From: Artemia franciscana
Lineage: Eukaryota > Arthropoda > Branchiopoda > Anostraca > Artemiidae
Direction: 5' to 3'
Length of the DNA stretch: 64,000 nt
Assembly (NCBI RefSeq): GCF_032884065.1
Contig: NC_088883.1
Coordinates: 26,239,355-26,303,354 of the forward strand
Each line of letters opens with the position of its first letter. The stretch's first letter is position 1. This document shows positions 1 to 11,879 of this stretch, in pieces. The position numbers and the translations under genes were made by a program. The notes beneath the pieces were generated by a model. It searched no databases and was not told the origin of the DNA. It worked only from the letters and a program-made list of their open reading frames with translations.

Positions 1-1675
1 CCTATCTTAAATTTCTACTTAGTAAAATTTCTCTGACTATCAGCTTCTTCTTATTCAGACATTTTCTGAACTGACGAAACTCAACCTGGATGCTTAGATT
101 TTGCTTGGATTCGAGATTATCAAGAATCCAGACTCTATACATGGCAAGTGTCCAAAATCGAATAGAAGTGGCAAGAATGCGATATGATCATATTCGCAAC
201 CAAAACACGGAAAATGAAGAAAAACGGATTTAAGAAAAAAAGAAACGACAAAAACGATAAGAAATAAAGTTGAACAGAAACAAAACGGTAATGAAAAAAT
301 GGCTACCTGTTTTCTGTTTTTTCCGTTTTCAAAAAAAAAAAAAATAATAAAAAATAATAAATAAACAGAACAGAAGAGAAAACGGTGAAAAAAAAAACAG
401 AAACGGAAACCGACCCGTATGATGAACGTTAGCCTCTCCCCGAAAAAAATCCCCTAAAAGGTGCAATAGTATGTCTAGTGAAGACTTCCTTGTTCGCAAG
501 GGGGTTGACTAACGGTCTTGGGTTAAGAGCTCATGCCACCTTACTCACTAGACAAAGTTTGAAGGAGGATATCATTTCGGTACCATCTCCCCTCCTCTTC
601 CTAAAAAATAGATCCTAGGTATGGCCAGGTTTTCAAAACCAAACTATATTCGCTACAGGAAAATTAGTTCGAGGTAATTGCGGGTCGCAAGGAAAATGAA
701 GCAAACATATTTTTAAATTAAAGGCAAATAATTGGACTTAAACATGACAATTAAGGATTGCAGAAAAAAAATCATGAAAGAGAGGCATGAGTTAACTCAA
801 GGTCCCCTCCCTTCTTTCCATAGGTGCCTATGCACCACCGACTACATATCATTTAGCAGCCTCATATAACAGTTACTGACATATTGGACATGCATTTTTC
901 AATGAAAACATCCCAAAAAAGGTGTCCTTCCAAACCTAGGGCAAATCTCTTCCCCCCAGTAACTTCCGACTCCAGCAACTGGCAATGGAAATCCAGTAAA
1001 TAACTTGAAATAATCAACCCTGTAACCAGTAAACGAACATTGTGGGTTGTCGTCGCCTGACTTAACTCCAGCTGGGTTGTCCCGACATAGGAGCTAAACC
1101 TTGTCGGTTTAATGCTTCATTTGATCTCATAACAGGGTCATTACAAGGCAGGTGAACGGAGTTCAGGGTGGGCTGATTGACCATTTAAACAAATTGATAC
1201 CCAGATAGGTCTTCTGATGGATTAGGTCATGCTAGGTTATGAAGGCTGTTTGAATAATGCAGCTCTTGATCAAGATGTAATTGTGGATGACGGGAAGAAT
1301 TTTAACTTCCGCTGGGCCATTGAAAGAAGGGTACTTGACAGCCACCAACCAAGGGGTCTGGAATAACCTAAAATTTGGGTTTTAAAGATCAATCTCGTTC
1401 TTTCTCATACATGACATGGTGATTTGTTTCAAGAATATATTTTCAAATAATTTGCCATCCAATCCCATTTAATATAATATTCTGAAGTAGAATGGCAGCC
1501 ATCATTTGTTTGCAGTTTTTTGTGTATTTAAGTAGAATTTTATTTTTTGTGTTTCGAACAGTTTTTTTTTGTGTTTGACAAGTCAAACCTTTCTCTGAAA
1601 TCGTCCAAACGATAAACATTTTAAGATCAGTACAGAATATTACAACTATCACAGGTTATTTTTATAGTTTTTAGG

Positions 1676-1678
<3 letters not shown>
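1..1678. other. Unannotated AT-rich DNA
   Basis: I see no gene here. There is a purine-rich A-tract segment around 225-410. An open stretch on the plus strand at about 1207-1362 has a protein-like composition but no start, splice sites or recognisable family. Confidence 0.6.

Positions 1679-1733
<55 letters not shown>
1679..1733. repeat. (TA)n microsatellite
   Basis: An uninterrupted TA dinucleotide tract of about 55 bp. It is one of seven long TA tracts in the window. Confidence 0.97.
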
Positions 1734-1736
<3 letters not shown>

Positions 1737-2380
1737 AGACGGCAATAGACCCTTAAGTTCCAAACCGGCGGTGCTGATCTCCGTTTCATGGCCCTTCAGC
1801 AAGGAAGTGCAATGGGGGGGTTGGGGGCCCATTACATCATTTGGTTGGGGGCCAAATATATTATTATTATTAATATATATTTAAATATATATATTAAATA
1901 TATATTAAAGATTATATATCTTTTCAATGATATTTGATTATTAAAGCAACTCCGATTTCTAACAACGATTTCTACTAAGCTTCAGCCTTTTTGGTTTCTT
2001 TTTCAAGGTTTTTGAATTGTTGTAATCCCTTGTCAAAATATATGCAAATGTTTTTGCAATTACCAGTTTTATGATCTTTAAGCAACTTAATATAAACTTC
2101 TCCATGCACGAAAATCTTTAATTTTTCCACATAAGTGTGACAACTGTGACAACGTCATTGCCGTACTGATTTATATAAAAATTACTTCACTCACATAATA
2201 TTTTCCTAAAATTAAGGCTCTTAACGAATTTTCTCAAACTCCTGACCTATCAAGATTATTCTTTTTTAAGGCTGTAATATTTCCCAGGATACCAATTTTC
2301 CCAAAAAAAATAAGGAGGGTGTTCGGGAAAAAATACATACATACACAATTATTGCTCATTTATAAAGATAAATAATATAT

Positions 2381-2388
<8 letters not shown>
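1734..2388. other. Unannotated spacer
   Basis: AT-rich spacer between two TA microsatellites, with an A/T-only patch near 1858-1915. No coding signal is visible. Confidence 0.5.

Positions 2389-2453
<65 letters not shown>
2389..2453. repeat. (AT)n microsatellite
   Basis: A perfect AT tract of about 65 bp that directly abuts the first palindrome of the RepA repeat. The repeat may therefore have inserted at the tract. Confidence 0.96.
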
Positions 2454-2456
<3 letters not shown>

Positions 2457-4226
2457 GAAAAAACTAGTTTTTTTTAACTGTAAGTAAGGGGCGACATTAA
2501 AACTTAAAACGAACAGAAATTACTCCGTATATGAAATAGGTTGTCCCCTCCTCAACGCCTCGCTCTTTACGCTAAAGTTTGACTCTTTGCCACAATTCTA
2601 CTTTTTAAAACAATTAAAAGCTTTAGCGTAAAGAGCGAGGCGTTGAAGAGGGGACAACCTATTTCATATACAGAGTAATTTCTGTTCGTTTTAAGTTTTA
2701 ATGTCGCTCCTTAAGTTTTAATGTTGCTCCTTACTTACAGTAAAAAAAACTAGTTTTTTTCATTTAATTTCTGAACGTTTTTGAATTAATGCATGTTTGA
2801 TTTTGGCTCTCCACCATAGGACTTGTCAAATCTTATTGAATTTTTTGTATTGAATCAGATTAACTGATTAGTAAAATGAAATTTGCATATTAATTCTTTT
2901 TTTGGCTACATGGCTTTCTCTTAGTTTTGATCAGACGATTTTGAGAAATAAGGGGTGGGGAAGGAGGCCTAGTTGCCCTCCAATTTTTCGGTTACATAAA
3001 AAGGCAACTATAACTTTTAATTTTTAACTAACGTCTCTATTAGTAAAAATATACGTAACTTAAGAATTAACTTACGTAACAAACTTTTATATTCTTATAT
3101 TTTCATTATGTATATAAGGGGGTTTGTACCCTCGTTAATGCCTCGATCTTTACACTAAATCGTAAGTTTTGTCTCAAATCTTTAAGAATGACCCCCGAAT
3201 CAGAAAGGCCGTAGAGTAAATAGTTGAAATTACTAAAAATACTTTAGCATAAAAAGCGAGGTATTTATCTCCTCCTAAATACCTCACTATTTATGCTAAA
3301 GTATATTTAGAGCCCTTCATATTCGTAATAATCTCTGTTCGTTTTAAGCTTCAATGCTACTCCTTACTTTCTCCTTAATTGAAAAAACTTTTTCATGTTT
3401 ATTTTTTCATTGTTTTTTTTTTATAGTAGTTTTAGAAAATTCATTGAATTTCTCTTCCCCCATGACATATTTCTCCAAGGAAAGATTTACCCACATAGCT
3501 CCCTCCCCTCAGACCCATCCCCAAAACCAAAAAAATCCCCCTGAAAACGTCACTACACTTCCCAATAACGATTATTATATGTAAATACTGGTCAAAGTTT
3601 GTAACTTGCAGCCCCTCCCCCAGGGACTATGGGGGAGTAAGTGATTCCCAAAGACATAGTTATTATGGTTTTCGACTATGCAGAACAAATGGCTATCTCA
3701 AAATTTTGATCCGTTGACTTTTGAGAAAAAATTAGCGTGGGAGGGGGCCTAGGTACCCTCCAATTTTTTTGGTCACTTAAGAAGGGCACTAGAACTTTTC
3801 ATTTCCGTTACAATGAGCCCTCTTGCGACATTCTAGGACCACTTGGTCGATACGATGACCCCTGGGGAAAAGAAAAAAAAAACAAATAAACACGCACCCG
3901 TGATTTGTCTTCTGGCAAAAAATACGAAATTCCACATTTTTGCAGATATGAGCTTGAAATTTTTGCTATAGGGTTCTCTGATACGCCGAATACGATGGTG
4001 TGAATTTCGTTAAGATTCTATGACTTTTATGGGCTGTTTCCCCCTATTTTCCAAAATAAAGCAAATTTTCCCAGGCTCGTAACTTTTGATGACAAAGACT
4101 AAAGTTGATGAAACTTATATATTTAAAATAAGCATGAAAACCCGATTCTTTTGATGTATATTTTAGCATCAAAATTCCGTTTTTTAGAGTTTCGTTTACT
4201 ATTGAGCCGGGTCGCTCCTTACTACA
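2454..4226 (+). repeat. RepA copy 1 (dispersed palindromic repeat)
   Basis: A long non-coding dispersed repeat that recurs at 9403-11064, 18150-19975 (minus), 31392-33113 (interrupted) and 60066-61560 (partial). Order of parts: a first palindrome (arms about 2454-2588 and 2617-2766, both carrying GTAAGGxGCGAC and a stem around CGCTCTTTACGCTAAAG); a linker; a second, weaker palindrome at about 3110-3360; then a ~850-bp tail ending in GAGCCGGGTCGCTCCTTACT. The outer ends are inverted copies of AAGTAAGGAGCGAC, as in a TIR or foldback element. No transposase is encoded, and the small ORFs inside are accidental. Confidence 0.85.
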
Positions 4227-4267
4227 GTTATATTATATATATATATATAATTCGAATTATATTATAT

Positions 4268-4625
4268 ATAATTCGAGCTATATCAAACAGTTCGTGGTAA
4301 CGAGCTGTAAGAAAGGAGCGACCCGGCTCAATAGTAGGCTAACCGAAATCAAACAGTCAAACGAAACTCTAAAAACCGGAATTTCGATGCTAAAAGATAT
4401 ATAAAAAGAATCGGATTTTTATGCTGATTTTAAATATATAAGTTTCATCAAATTTAGTCTTTGTCATCAAAAATTACGAGCCTGAGAAAATTTGCCTTAT
4501 TTTGGAAAATAGGGGGTAACACCCCCTATTTTCACGGGTCACGGGTCACAAATCACGGGTGCGTGTTTATTTGTTTTTTTGTTTTGTTTTTTTCCCCAGG
4601 GGTCATCGTATCAACCAAGTGGTCC
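4268..4625 (-). repeat. Inverted partial RepA copy
   Basis: The last ~360 bp of RepA in reverse orientation, facing the end of copy 1 across an A/T-only spacer (4227-4267). With 3840-4226 it forms a large inverted repeat. It starts with the terminal CAAACAGTTCGTGG hairpin and breaks off at 'gtcctagag', where GC-rich Helitron-like sequence begins. Confidence 0.8.
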
Positions 4626-4639
4626 TAGAGTGGCCCCAC

Positions 4640-4757
4640 CCCAACACCTAGTTGGTGGGGTGCTTCGCGCCCCCCAAGCCCCCCGCGCGCATAAGTCGTT
4701 ACGCGCCATATTAGTTACGTGCCATTGTAGTTGTGTCCCTGTGTCCCACCTGTGAAT

Positions 4758-4838
<81 letters not shown>

Positions 4839-4899
4839 CGAGAGCCCTGCGGCTTCGCCGCCAAGTCCCACGATTCGGCACGCGGCAGGGTTCTATACA
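4640..4899 (-). mobile_element. Helitron-like non-autonomous element containing (TA)n
   Basis: Read on the minus strand: a GC-rich block (4835-4899), a (TA)n tract (4761-4834), then a core with GGTGGGACACAGGGACA and two ATGGCxCGTAAC direct repeats, ending with a GC hairpin (about 4657-4673) and CTAG at 4648-4651. The core and the hairpin-then-CTAG ending match the element at 57212-57316. The CTAG here is followed by G rather than the T expected of a clean Helitron end, so the exact 3' boundary is uncertain. Confidence 0.5.
4761..4834. repeat. (TA)n microsatellite
   Basis: A 74-bp pure TA tract inside the Helitron-like sequence. It produces spurious IYIYIY open frames on both strands. Confidence 0.97.
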
Positions 4900-5190
4900 A
4901 GGATTCTCACTGTCGCTTGTCTTCTAAACATCGATAATTTGAGGCTTTTCTTGTTGTCATGATGTCCAAATGGACCTCAAATTAGAAGTAGTGCCTTTGT
5001 AAAATTACGTTTTTGCAAAGTGTTCCCTCTGTCCCCCAATAAAACGGCCTCTGGATCACGAGAAAAAACTAATCAAAGTAGACTGATTGTTTAATATGTA
5101 ATGATATTAGTTCCTAGAAATCCCAGCAATTTTTGATTTGGGAAATTTATGATTTTAACAGAGGACAAAACAAATAAGAAGAAGAAGTAT
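4900..5190. other. Unannotated spacer
   Basis: No repeat shared within the window and no coding signal were seen here. Confidence 0.5.
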
Positions 5191-5310
5191 CTCTACTGAT
5201 GATGACGACTATGTCATCGAAATATCTAGAGCTTTTTCTACATATTTTTCACTGTCTAATAAATGGATCTATCCCAACTGGAACTGTTATATGTTTCGTC
5301 ATAGAAGGAC
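5191..5310 (+). repeat. Penelope-type terminal fragment with hammerhead-like hairpin
   Basis: Contains CTGATGA at 5196 followed by a stem (GAC...GTC) and GAAATATC ending near 5226. Next comes a TTCACTGTCTAATAAA-like segment and an inverted CATAGAAGGACAGTGTG end. The same ordered parts occur at 32160-32310 and 37918-38172. The link to Penelope-like elements is inferred from a similar motif at 35477, next to a Penelope-type nuclease relic. Confidence 0.45.
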
Positions 5311-6224
5311 AGTGTGTCTTAAAAAAAATTTAACAGAGTAAATGTTTAAAAATGTATTTTGTTTTCAGTAAAGCGCAAATGACTCCATAAATTGAAAATA
5401 AGAATTTAATTGAAAAACGAGCAATTATTGTCTTCTATAGGTCTCAAGCCATACTGACACTATCCTTTAGACACCTTTGGATATACACGCATCTTTATGT
5501 ACCACTTTTCAAAAAAAAAATCATTTAAAAACCTTTATCTACAAAATAAGTTTACAAAGAAAAGTAACCAAAAATAAGCAGAAATAGTCAAATAATCTTC
5601 CAAGCATAAAACTACCATAAATCACCATCAATAAATAAATGAAGCTCAAAATGAATAGAAATTACAGTAAATAACCAAGCCAAAGTAAAAACGAGCAGAA
5701 ATTAATATGAGTAGGAGTTACACCCCCATGCCTTCTCAAGACCAGAACGTAATTTGCACTTCACAGAAAACAAAGCACATTTTATACGTTTTCACTTTTT
5801 TAACTTTAAGAAGTCAAAAATTAACAAAACTTTAAAGAATAAATATCAGTTAATGTTTATTAAATTGTTAATCTATATTCATTTCTTGTTTTTTACACCC
5901 TTTAGAAAATCTGGACACATATTGTTGTGTTTAATTTTGTTTTATACCTTCTCAAGTTGACCCGAAAAATAAAAATTTATGCAATTCATCAAATGTTGTA
6001 TTTATGCTCTTTGACAACCTGGATACACCTACACTCTTTAGATTTCCTTAAATTGTAAGAGCAGAAGTGGTAATAGAAGTAACCCTGAAAATTTCGATTT
6101 AATCCCTTCAGTCGCTCTTGGGTTATTGCTGATATGACATATTGGCAACCAGCATACACAAAGTACCCTTTCATTTAGGTTTAAAGCAACATTTAGTTTT
6201 AAAGTATTGTGTGCAAATATGCTT

Positions 6225-6440
6225 AACTGGGAGGGGGGGTTAACATACTCAGTATCCCTAGAGAAGTAGTTACTAGACCGTTTAAATATGCTTAACAAAA
6301 TGGTTGTCTCAAAATTTCTATCGGCCATGCTTGGAAAATTAATGTGCTTGGGAGGACGGCTGCTTAACCTCCAATCTCTTTCGACTCTTAAAAGAGCACT
6401 AGAATTCTTGATTTCAAATCTATTTAGCTCCTTAAAAAGT
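6225..6440 (+). repeat. Isolated copy of monomer M
   Basis: A ~215-bp segment with 'aaaatggttgtctcaaaatt', a G-rich stretch and 'cgactcttaaaagagcac'. It matches the tandem monomers at 11880-13000 and a segment inside the RepA tail. Confidence 0.5.
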
Positions 6441-7269
6441 TTCAACAATATTGCTGTCTATGATAGAGAGGCACTGCCTATGATATTGCTTATATACCCT
6501 TTTGAAAACCTGAAGGCATATAATCTTTTCGTTTAATTCAAACTCCCTCTAAACATTCCCTAAAATTTCTCCTTCGTACTCTCAGCGTCATTAGTTAATG
6601 TAATTGTCTTAATAGTATTAATAGTATCCAAATAGTTCCTTCTGAGGTCTAACTTAATAATGTTACCCGCTCTTGGGATGTTGCTGTGTCACCCTTTTGA
6701 CAGTCTACATACTCATAGTTCGTTTTGATTGAATTCAAATTCAATATTAATTCAATAGCCCTATTAATTAATTTTTACCGGGCTGAAACCGGTAAAAATT
6801 AATTAATAGGGCTATTTTGTACATCTTTATGTGTTGTTGTTTTTTTATATATAAGATAGGCTAGGTGAATAATCATGAGTTGTTATGTTTAGATATTTAT
6901 TTATAAGATATAAACCATAACAGGAATTCGCAGCACAAGTCCTAAGGACTTTCTTTTTGCTGCAATAATTTATTAGTAGTGTCATTTTTATTTTATGTTT
7001 ATACTGTGGATAAAAATAAACCTACCTACCCATCTAATACTCTTAATTTGCGTAGTAGCATAAGTTTTAGCAGCCATAAGAACATAGCACCTTCGGTTTT
7101 CTTCAACATCTCCCCTCAACACACACTGGAAGTTTAAACTTACGAGTATAAACTGTTTTTGAAGCCCTGCTGATACGTCCTCTTGACAACCTGTATAGGC
7201 ATAGTGTGTTTCGATTTAGTCCAATACAGTTTCAACATTCCCCAAATGTTTCACCTTAATAGCCTTAGC

Positions 7270-7400
7270 TTTAGTAGCAGTAGTAGTAGTACCAGTAGTA
7301 ATACTACTAGTAGTAGTAGTACTAGTAGTAGTAGTAGTATACTAGTAGTAGTAGTGGTTGTAGCAATGGAAATAATAGTAGCAATAGTAGTAGTAGTGTG
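7270..7400 (+). repeat. (AGT/TAG)n microsatellite
   Basis: An interrupted AGT trinucleotide tract. Similar shorter tracts lie at about 7870-7950, 8165-8280, 8400-8460, 8655-8730, 8875-8935, 9125-9240 and 11120-11180. The S-rich and V-rich reading frames here are products of the repeat, not genes. Confidence 0.9.
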
Positions 7401-9402
7401 AGTAGAAGCAGTAGCATTAGGATGAAATTATTGTCTATTGGTTAGTTCAACATTCCCTACAACAAGCTCTGTAATTTCCAACTTTACACACAAAATTCTT
7501 CCTAATATATTGCTCATACGCCCTTATAACAGCCTGCATACAGAAGGCGTTTTACGATTCAGTTCATCTCATCTCCTCAATATTGCCTAAAAATTGGGCA
7601 TAGTTGTGACAGTAGTCACAATAGTAATTTAAGCAGTACTATGAGTAGTATTAGCACTAGTACTAGTAGCAATAGTAGTGTTAAGATATTGCCTTTCGGT
7701 CTGTTGAACATCCCTCTCATCAAGTCCTTGAAGTTTCAACTTAATAAAATTAGCCATTACTATGACTTTACCGATATGCCGTTTTGATAACCTGAATATT
7801 CATATACTACCTGAAATTTTCATCTTAATACTCTTAGCCTGAAAAGTAGTAGCAATGGAAGCAATAGTTGGAGTAGTAGTAGCAGTAGTAGTAATATCAG
7901 TAGTAGTAGAGGTTATTGTAAATGTAGCAATGGTAATAGTATTAGTAGTAGTGTGCACCTATTGCCTCTTGGTCAATTGATCTTTCCCTTTAAATATTCT
8001 CTTAAAGTTCCAACTTAATGTCCGAAATCCATTCGTGAGATGTTCCTTTCGATATATTCCTGAGACATTCCTGGACCATTCCTCTTGACAATCTGCATGT
8101 ACATATTGCCTTTTGATTTAGTTCAAAATTCTCCCCAAATTTTCCCCTTCATACACTTAGCCTTAATTGTACTAGCATCATAGTAGTAGCGGTGGTAGTA
8201 GGAGAAATAGTAGCAGTAATAGTTTTGTATTAGTACTTAGTAGTTGTAGCAACAGTAGGAAAAGCAGCGTTAATAACAGCAGTGACATGTTAATGTTGCC
8301 TTTTAATCAGTTGGACACCCCCCCCCCTTTTAACGCCCTTTTTATCTTAATAATCTTAGCCTTACAAGTAGGTGCAATTGAACTAATAGTTGGAGTAGTT
8401 TAGCAGCAGTAGTAGCAGTAGTAGTACCAGTAAAAGTAGCAGTGGTAGTTATGCTAACAGTAGCTTGTACATACTACCTTTTGGTCAATTGTTCTTCCCC
8501 TTAAAGCATTCTCTGAAAGTTCCATCTTAATACCCAAATCCGTTCTCGAGATATGCCCTTTTGACAGTCTGCATACACATAGTTTGTTTTGATTTAGCTC
8601 AGATTTCCCCTCAATATTATTCCAAATTTTTATGCTCATATACTTAGCCTTAATAGTATCAAAGTAGTAGTGGTAGTGGTAGAAGTAGTAGCAGTAGTAA
8701 TACTGTTTTAATAGTCGTAATAGCAGTAGTAGCATGTACGTGCTGCATTTTGGTCATCTGAACATATCCCTCATGATGTCCCCGTTAGTTTCATTTTGAT
8801 GCGGTAAGTCGTTCCAAAAATAGTCGTGCCTTACATGTAGTTGCGAATGAAGTAGTAGTTGGAGTAGCTTAGTTGCATTAGTAGTAGTAGTAGCAGTAGC
8901 AAAAACAGCAGTGGTAGTAGTATTAGTATTAGCATGTACATATTAGCTTTTGGTCAATTGATCTTCCCCTTTAAACGTTCTCTGAAAGTTCCAACTCAAT
9001 ACCCAAATCCACTCTTGAGATATGCTCTTTTGACAATCTGCATACACTTAGTTTTTTACATTCAGTACAAATTTCCCCTCAATATTCTGTCAAATTTTCA
9101 CCGTCATACACTATGCCTTAATAGTAATAGTATCACAGTGGCAGTGGTAATAGTAGGAGCAGTAGTTGCAGTAACAGAGTTGTATTTAGTAGTAGTAGTA
9201 ACAGTAGTGGCAGCAGTAATAATGATATTAGTAGCATGTAGATGTTGCCTTTTGGTGAGTTAAACACCCCCCTTATGATGCCCTGGAAGTTCCATCTTGA
9301 TAAGTTAAGTCGTACCAAAAATATTGCTGGTAAAGCATTTAGACAATCTGTATAAACACAGAATGATTAGGTTTAGTTCAACTTTCCCTCAACATCACCT
9401 CT

Positions 9403-11064
9403 GATTAAATAACTGAAAGTAAGGAGCGACATCAAAAATTAAAACAAACAGAAATTACTCTGTATATGAAAGGGGCTTTTCCTCCTCAACGCCTCGCTCT
9501 TTACGCTAAAGTTTGACTCTTTCTCTCAGCTCTACTTTTTAATACAGTAAAAAACTTTAGCGTAATGAGCGGGGCGTTGATGAGGAAGCAGCCCCTTTCA
9601 TATACGAAGTAATTTCTGTTCGTGTTTAAGTTTTAAGTCGCTCCTTACTTTCAGTAAAAAAACTTGTTTCTTTTTATTTAATTTCTGAACGTTTTTGAAT
9701 CAATACATGTTTTGATTTTGGCTCTCCACAGAGGAATAATTCAAACAAAATTTGCATATTTATTTTTTTGGCTAAATGGCCTTCTCATAGTTTTGATCGA
9801 ATGATTTTGAGAGAAAAAGGAGCGGGGGAGGAAGCCTAGTTGCCCTCGGATTTTTTGGTTATTTAAAAAGGCAACTATAACTTTTAATTTTTTACAAATG
9901 TTTTCATTAGTAAAAGATATACGTAACTTGTAAATTAGCTTACGTAACGAACTTTTGTATTCTCATGTTTTTATTACATATATGAGGGGTTCATCCCCTC
10001 GTCAGTACCTCGCTCTTTACACTAAAGCTTTAATTGTGTCTCAATTCATTAGGAACGACCCCTGGATCACAAAAGCCGTAGAATAAAAGGTTGAAATTGC
10101 TAAAAATACTTTAGCGCAAAGACCAAGGTATTAGGAGGAGGTGAGCCCCTCATATGCGTCATAATTTCTGTTCGTTTTAAGTTTTAATGCTGCTCCTTAC
10201 TTCTAGTTGAAAAAACTTTTCAGATTTATTTTTTCATGTTTTTTTAAATAATACTAGAAAATCCTGCGCTCCCTTCATAGAGATTTTCTTCCCCCATAAC
10301 AAATTCCTCGATGGAAAGTTCCCCCAACATATCCCCCTCTTCTCAACCCCTCCCCTAACCAAAAAATCCCCCTGAAAACGTCTGTACACTTCCTAATACT
10401 CATTACTATATGTAAGCACTGGTCAAAGTTTGTAACTTGTAGCCCCTCCAACGGGGACTGTGGGGGAGTAAGTCGTCCCCAAAGACATAGTTATAAGGTT
10501 TTTCGACTACGCTGAATAAAATGACTATATCAGAATTTTGATCCGTTGACTTCGTGAAAATAATTAGCGTGGGAGGTGGCCTAGGTGCCCTCAAATTTTT
10601 GGTCACTTAAAAAGGGCACTAGAACTTTTCATTTCCGTTAGAATGAGCCCCCTCGCAACATTCTAGATCCACTGGGTCTATACGATCATCCCTGGAAAAA
10701 AAAAATAAATAAACACGCATCCGTGATCTGCCTTCTGGCAAAAAATACAAAATTCCACATTTTTTTAGACAGGAGCATGAAACTTCTACGATAGGGTTCT
10801 CTGATTCGCCGAATCTGATGGTGTGAGATTCTATGACTTTTAGGGGGTGTTTCCCCTTATTTTCTAAAATAAGGCAAATTTTCTCAGGCTCGTAACTTTA
10901 GATGGGTAAAACTAAACTTGATGAAACTTATATATTAAAATCAGCATTAAAATGCAATTCTTTTGATGTAGCTATTGGTATCAAAATTTCATTTTTTAGA
11001 GTTTTGGTTACTATTGAGCCGGGTCTCTCCTTAATACAGTTCGTCACCACGAACTGTTTGATGT
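9403..11064 (+). repeat. RepA copy 2, the most complete copy
   Basis: Starts at AACTGAAAGTAAGGAGCGAC. First palindrome about 9410-9660, second palindrome about 9950-10215, then the long tail. It ends with the TIR-like TCCTTAATACAGTT and the hairpin CAGTTCGTcacCACGAACTG near 11036-11055. It interrupts the serial array: the flanking sequence reads as one array module on either side (...'ctcaacatcacctctga' and 'ttcctcagccttggtagca'...). This identifies RepA as a transposed unit. Confidence 0.85.
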
Positions 11065-11380
11065 TCATTTCGATTTCCTCAGCCTTGGTAGCACTCACTC
11101 CGGAAGCAGTAATTTTGATGGTAATAGTTGTAGTAGTGGTAGCAGTAGTAGTAGCGGCATTAGTAGTAGTAGTAGCGTGGAAATATTGCCTTTTTGGTCA
11201 AATTATAATCTCCCTTATCATTTTTTAAAGTTTCAAATTAGTATACTCAGTAATTTCTGAGTTACACCCTTTTGACAATCCGTACGCATGTTTTGATTTA
11301 GTTCAACACTCCCCTCAACATTTTCTGAAATGGTCACCTGAATGCCTTTCGTTTTTTTCTTAGTAAAAGTCAAAAATGTC
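11065..11380 (+). repeat. Continuation of the diverged serial array
   Basis: The other half of the module split by RepA, with an AGT-rich stretch at about 11120-11180 and the 'ttgcctttttggtcaaa' anchor near 11185. Confidence 0.5.
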
Positions 11381-11392
11381 AATCTTTCTCAT

Positions 11393-11866
11393 TTGCTTGT
11401 TGTTTTTTTTGTTATTTTCATAGGCATATATTTTGGGGGTGATACCTGTCATGGGGATGCCATAGGTATTCTGTGGTAGGCACAACACTTGACTGGGTAG
11501 AGAATTTAAAGTGCCGAAACCCTATAGGCAAGTGTATTCTCCTGATGAGCCCTTGTGTTGGGTTGTTGCCTCTGAATTATTTGTCTTTACTGTTTTTATT
11601 GTTTGGTAAATGACGACTTGTACTTATTGACGACATGACTGCCTGTCCATGGATTATTCTTTATGGTTGATTGTGTATGGCTATGCTGTTTGACCTATGT
11701 GATTGTATGGATGAGTAGGGTTAAGGCCTCATTCAAGTGCTGGTCTATATTAATCACTAATTTAGGAAAACAGTCTTCCTTTTCTCCTTCTCTCCCCTTT
11801 TTTTTTTAATGTGTTTGTGCTGTTGCATTGGTGATTTCTCTCTTCGTTATATACTATATGTAAACA
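11393..11866 (+). mobile_element. 5'-truncated 3' end of the permuted Penelope-like element
   Basis: About 470 bp closely matching, in reverse orientation, the sequence downstream of the Penelope-like RT at 53613-54082. Shared landmarks include 'ttttgggggtg', 'ggggatgcc', 'ctgatgagcccttgtgttgg' and 'gttgcattggtgatttctc', in the same order. Both copies stop within a few bases of each other in TA-rich DNA. This fits a 5'-truncated retrotransposed copy holding only the 3' untranslated part. Confidence 0.7.
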
Positions 11867-11879
11867 ATGGGTGAATTGC

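Larger units (their letters stand above)
5440..9402 (+). repeat. Highly diverged serial repeat array with TAG-rich segments
   Basis: Modules of roughly 180-330 bp recur in order. Recognisable anchors are a segment like 'gagatatgcccttttgacaa' followed by 'ctgcatacacatagt', then 'gttttgatttagttcaa', then a TAG/AGT-rich stretch, then 'ttgccttttggtcaattga' (for example near 7686, 7960, 8293, 8472, 8742, 8944, 9244). It continues after the RepA insertion at 11065-11380, and related modules occupy 13730-15975. Copies are very divergent, so exact unit boundaries cannot be set by eye. No gene is present. Confidence 0.6.

Noticed and set aside
1207-1362. Protein-like open stretch (…GYEGCLNNAALDQDVIVDDG…) on the plus strand
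   Set aside because: About 46-50 codons without a start, splice sites or known family; this is within chance expectation.
4611-4900. Open frames reading IYIYIY on both strands (also at 52769-53078 and 57001-57500)
   Set aside because: They are translations of TA microsatellites; a TA repeat has no stop codon in some frames.
7183-7401. Serine/valine-rich ORF
   Set aside because: Product of AGT/GTA trinucleotide repeats.
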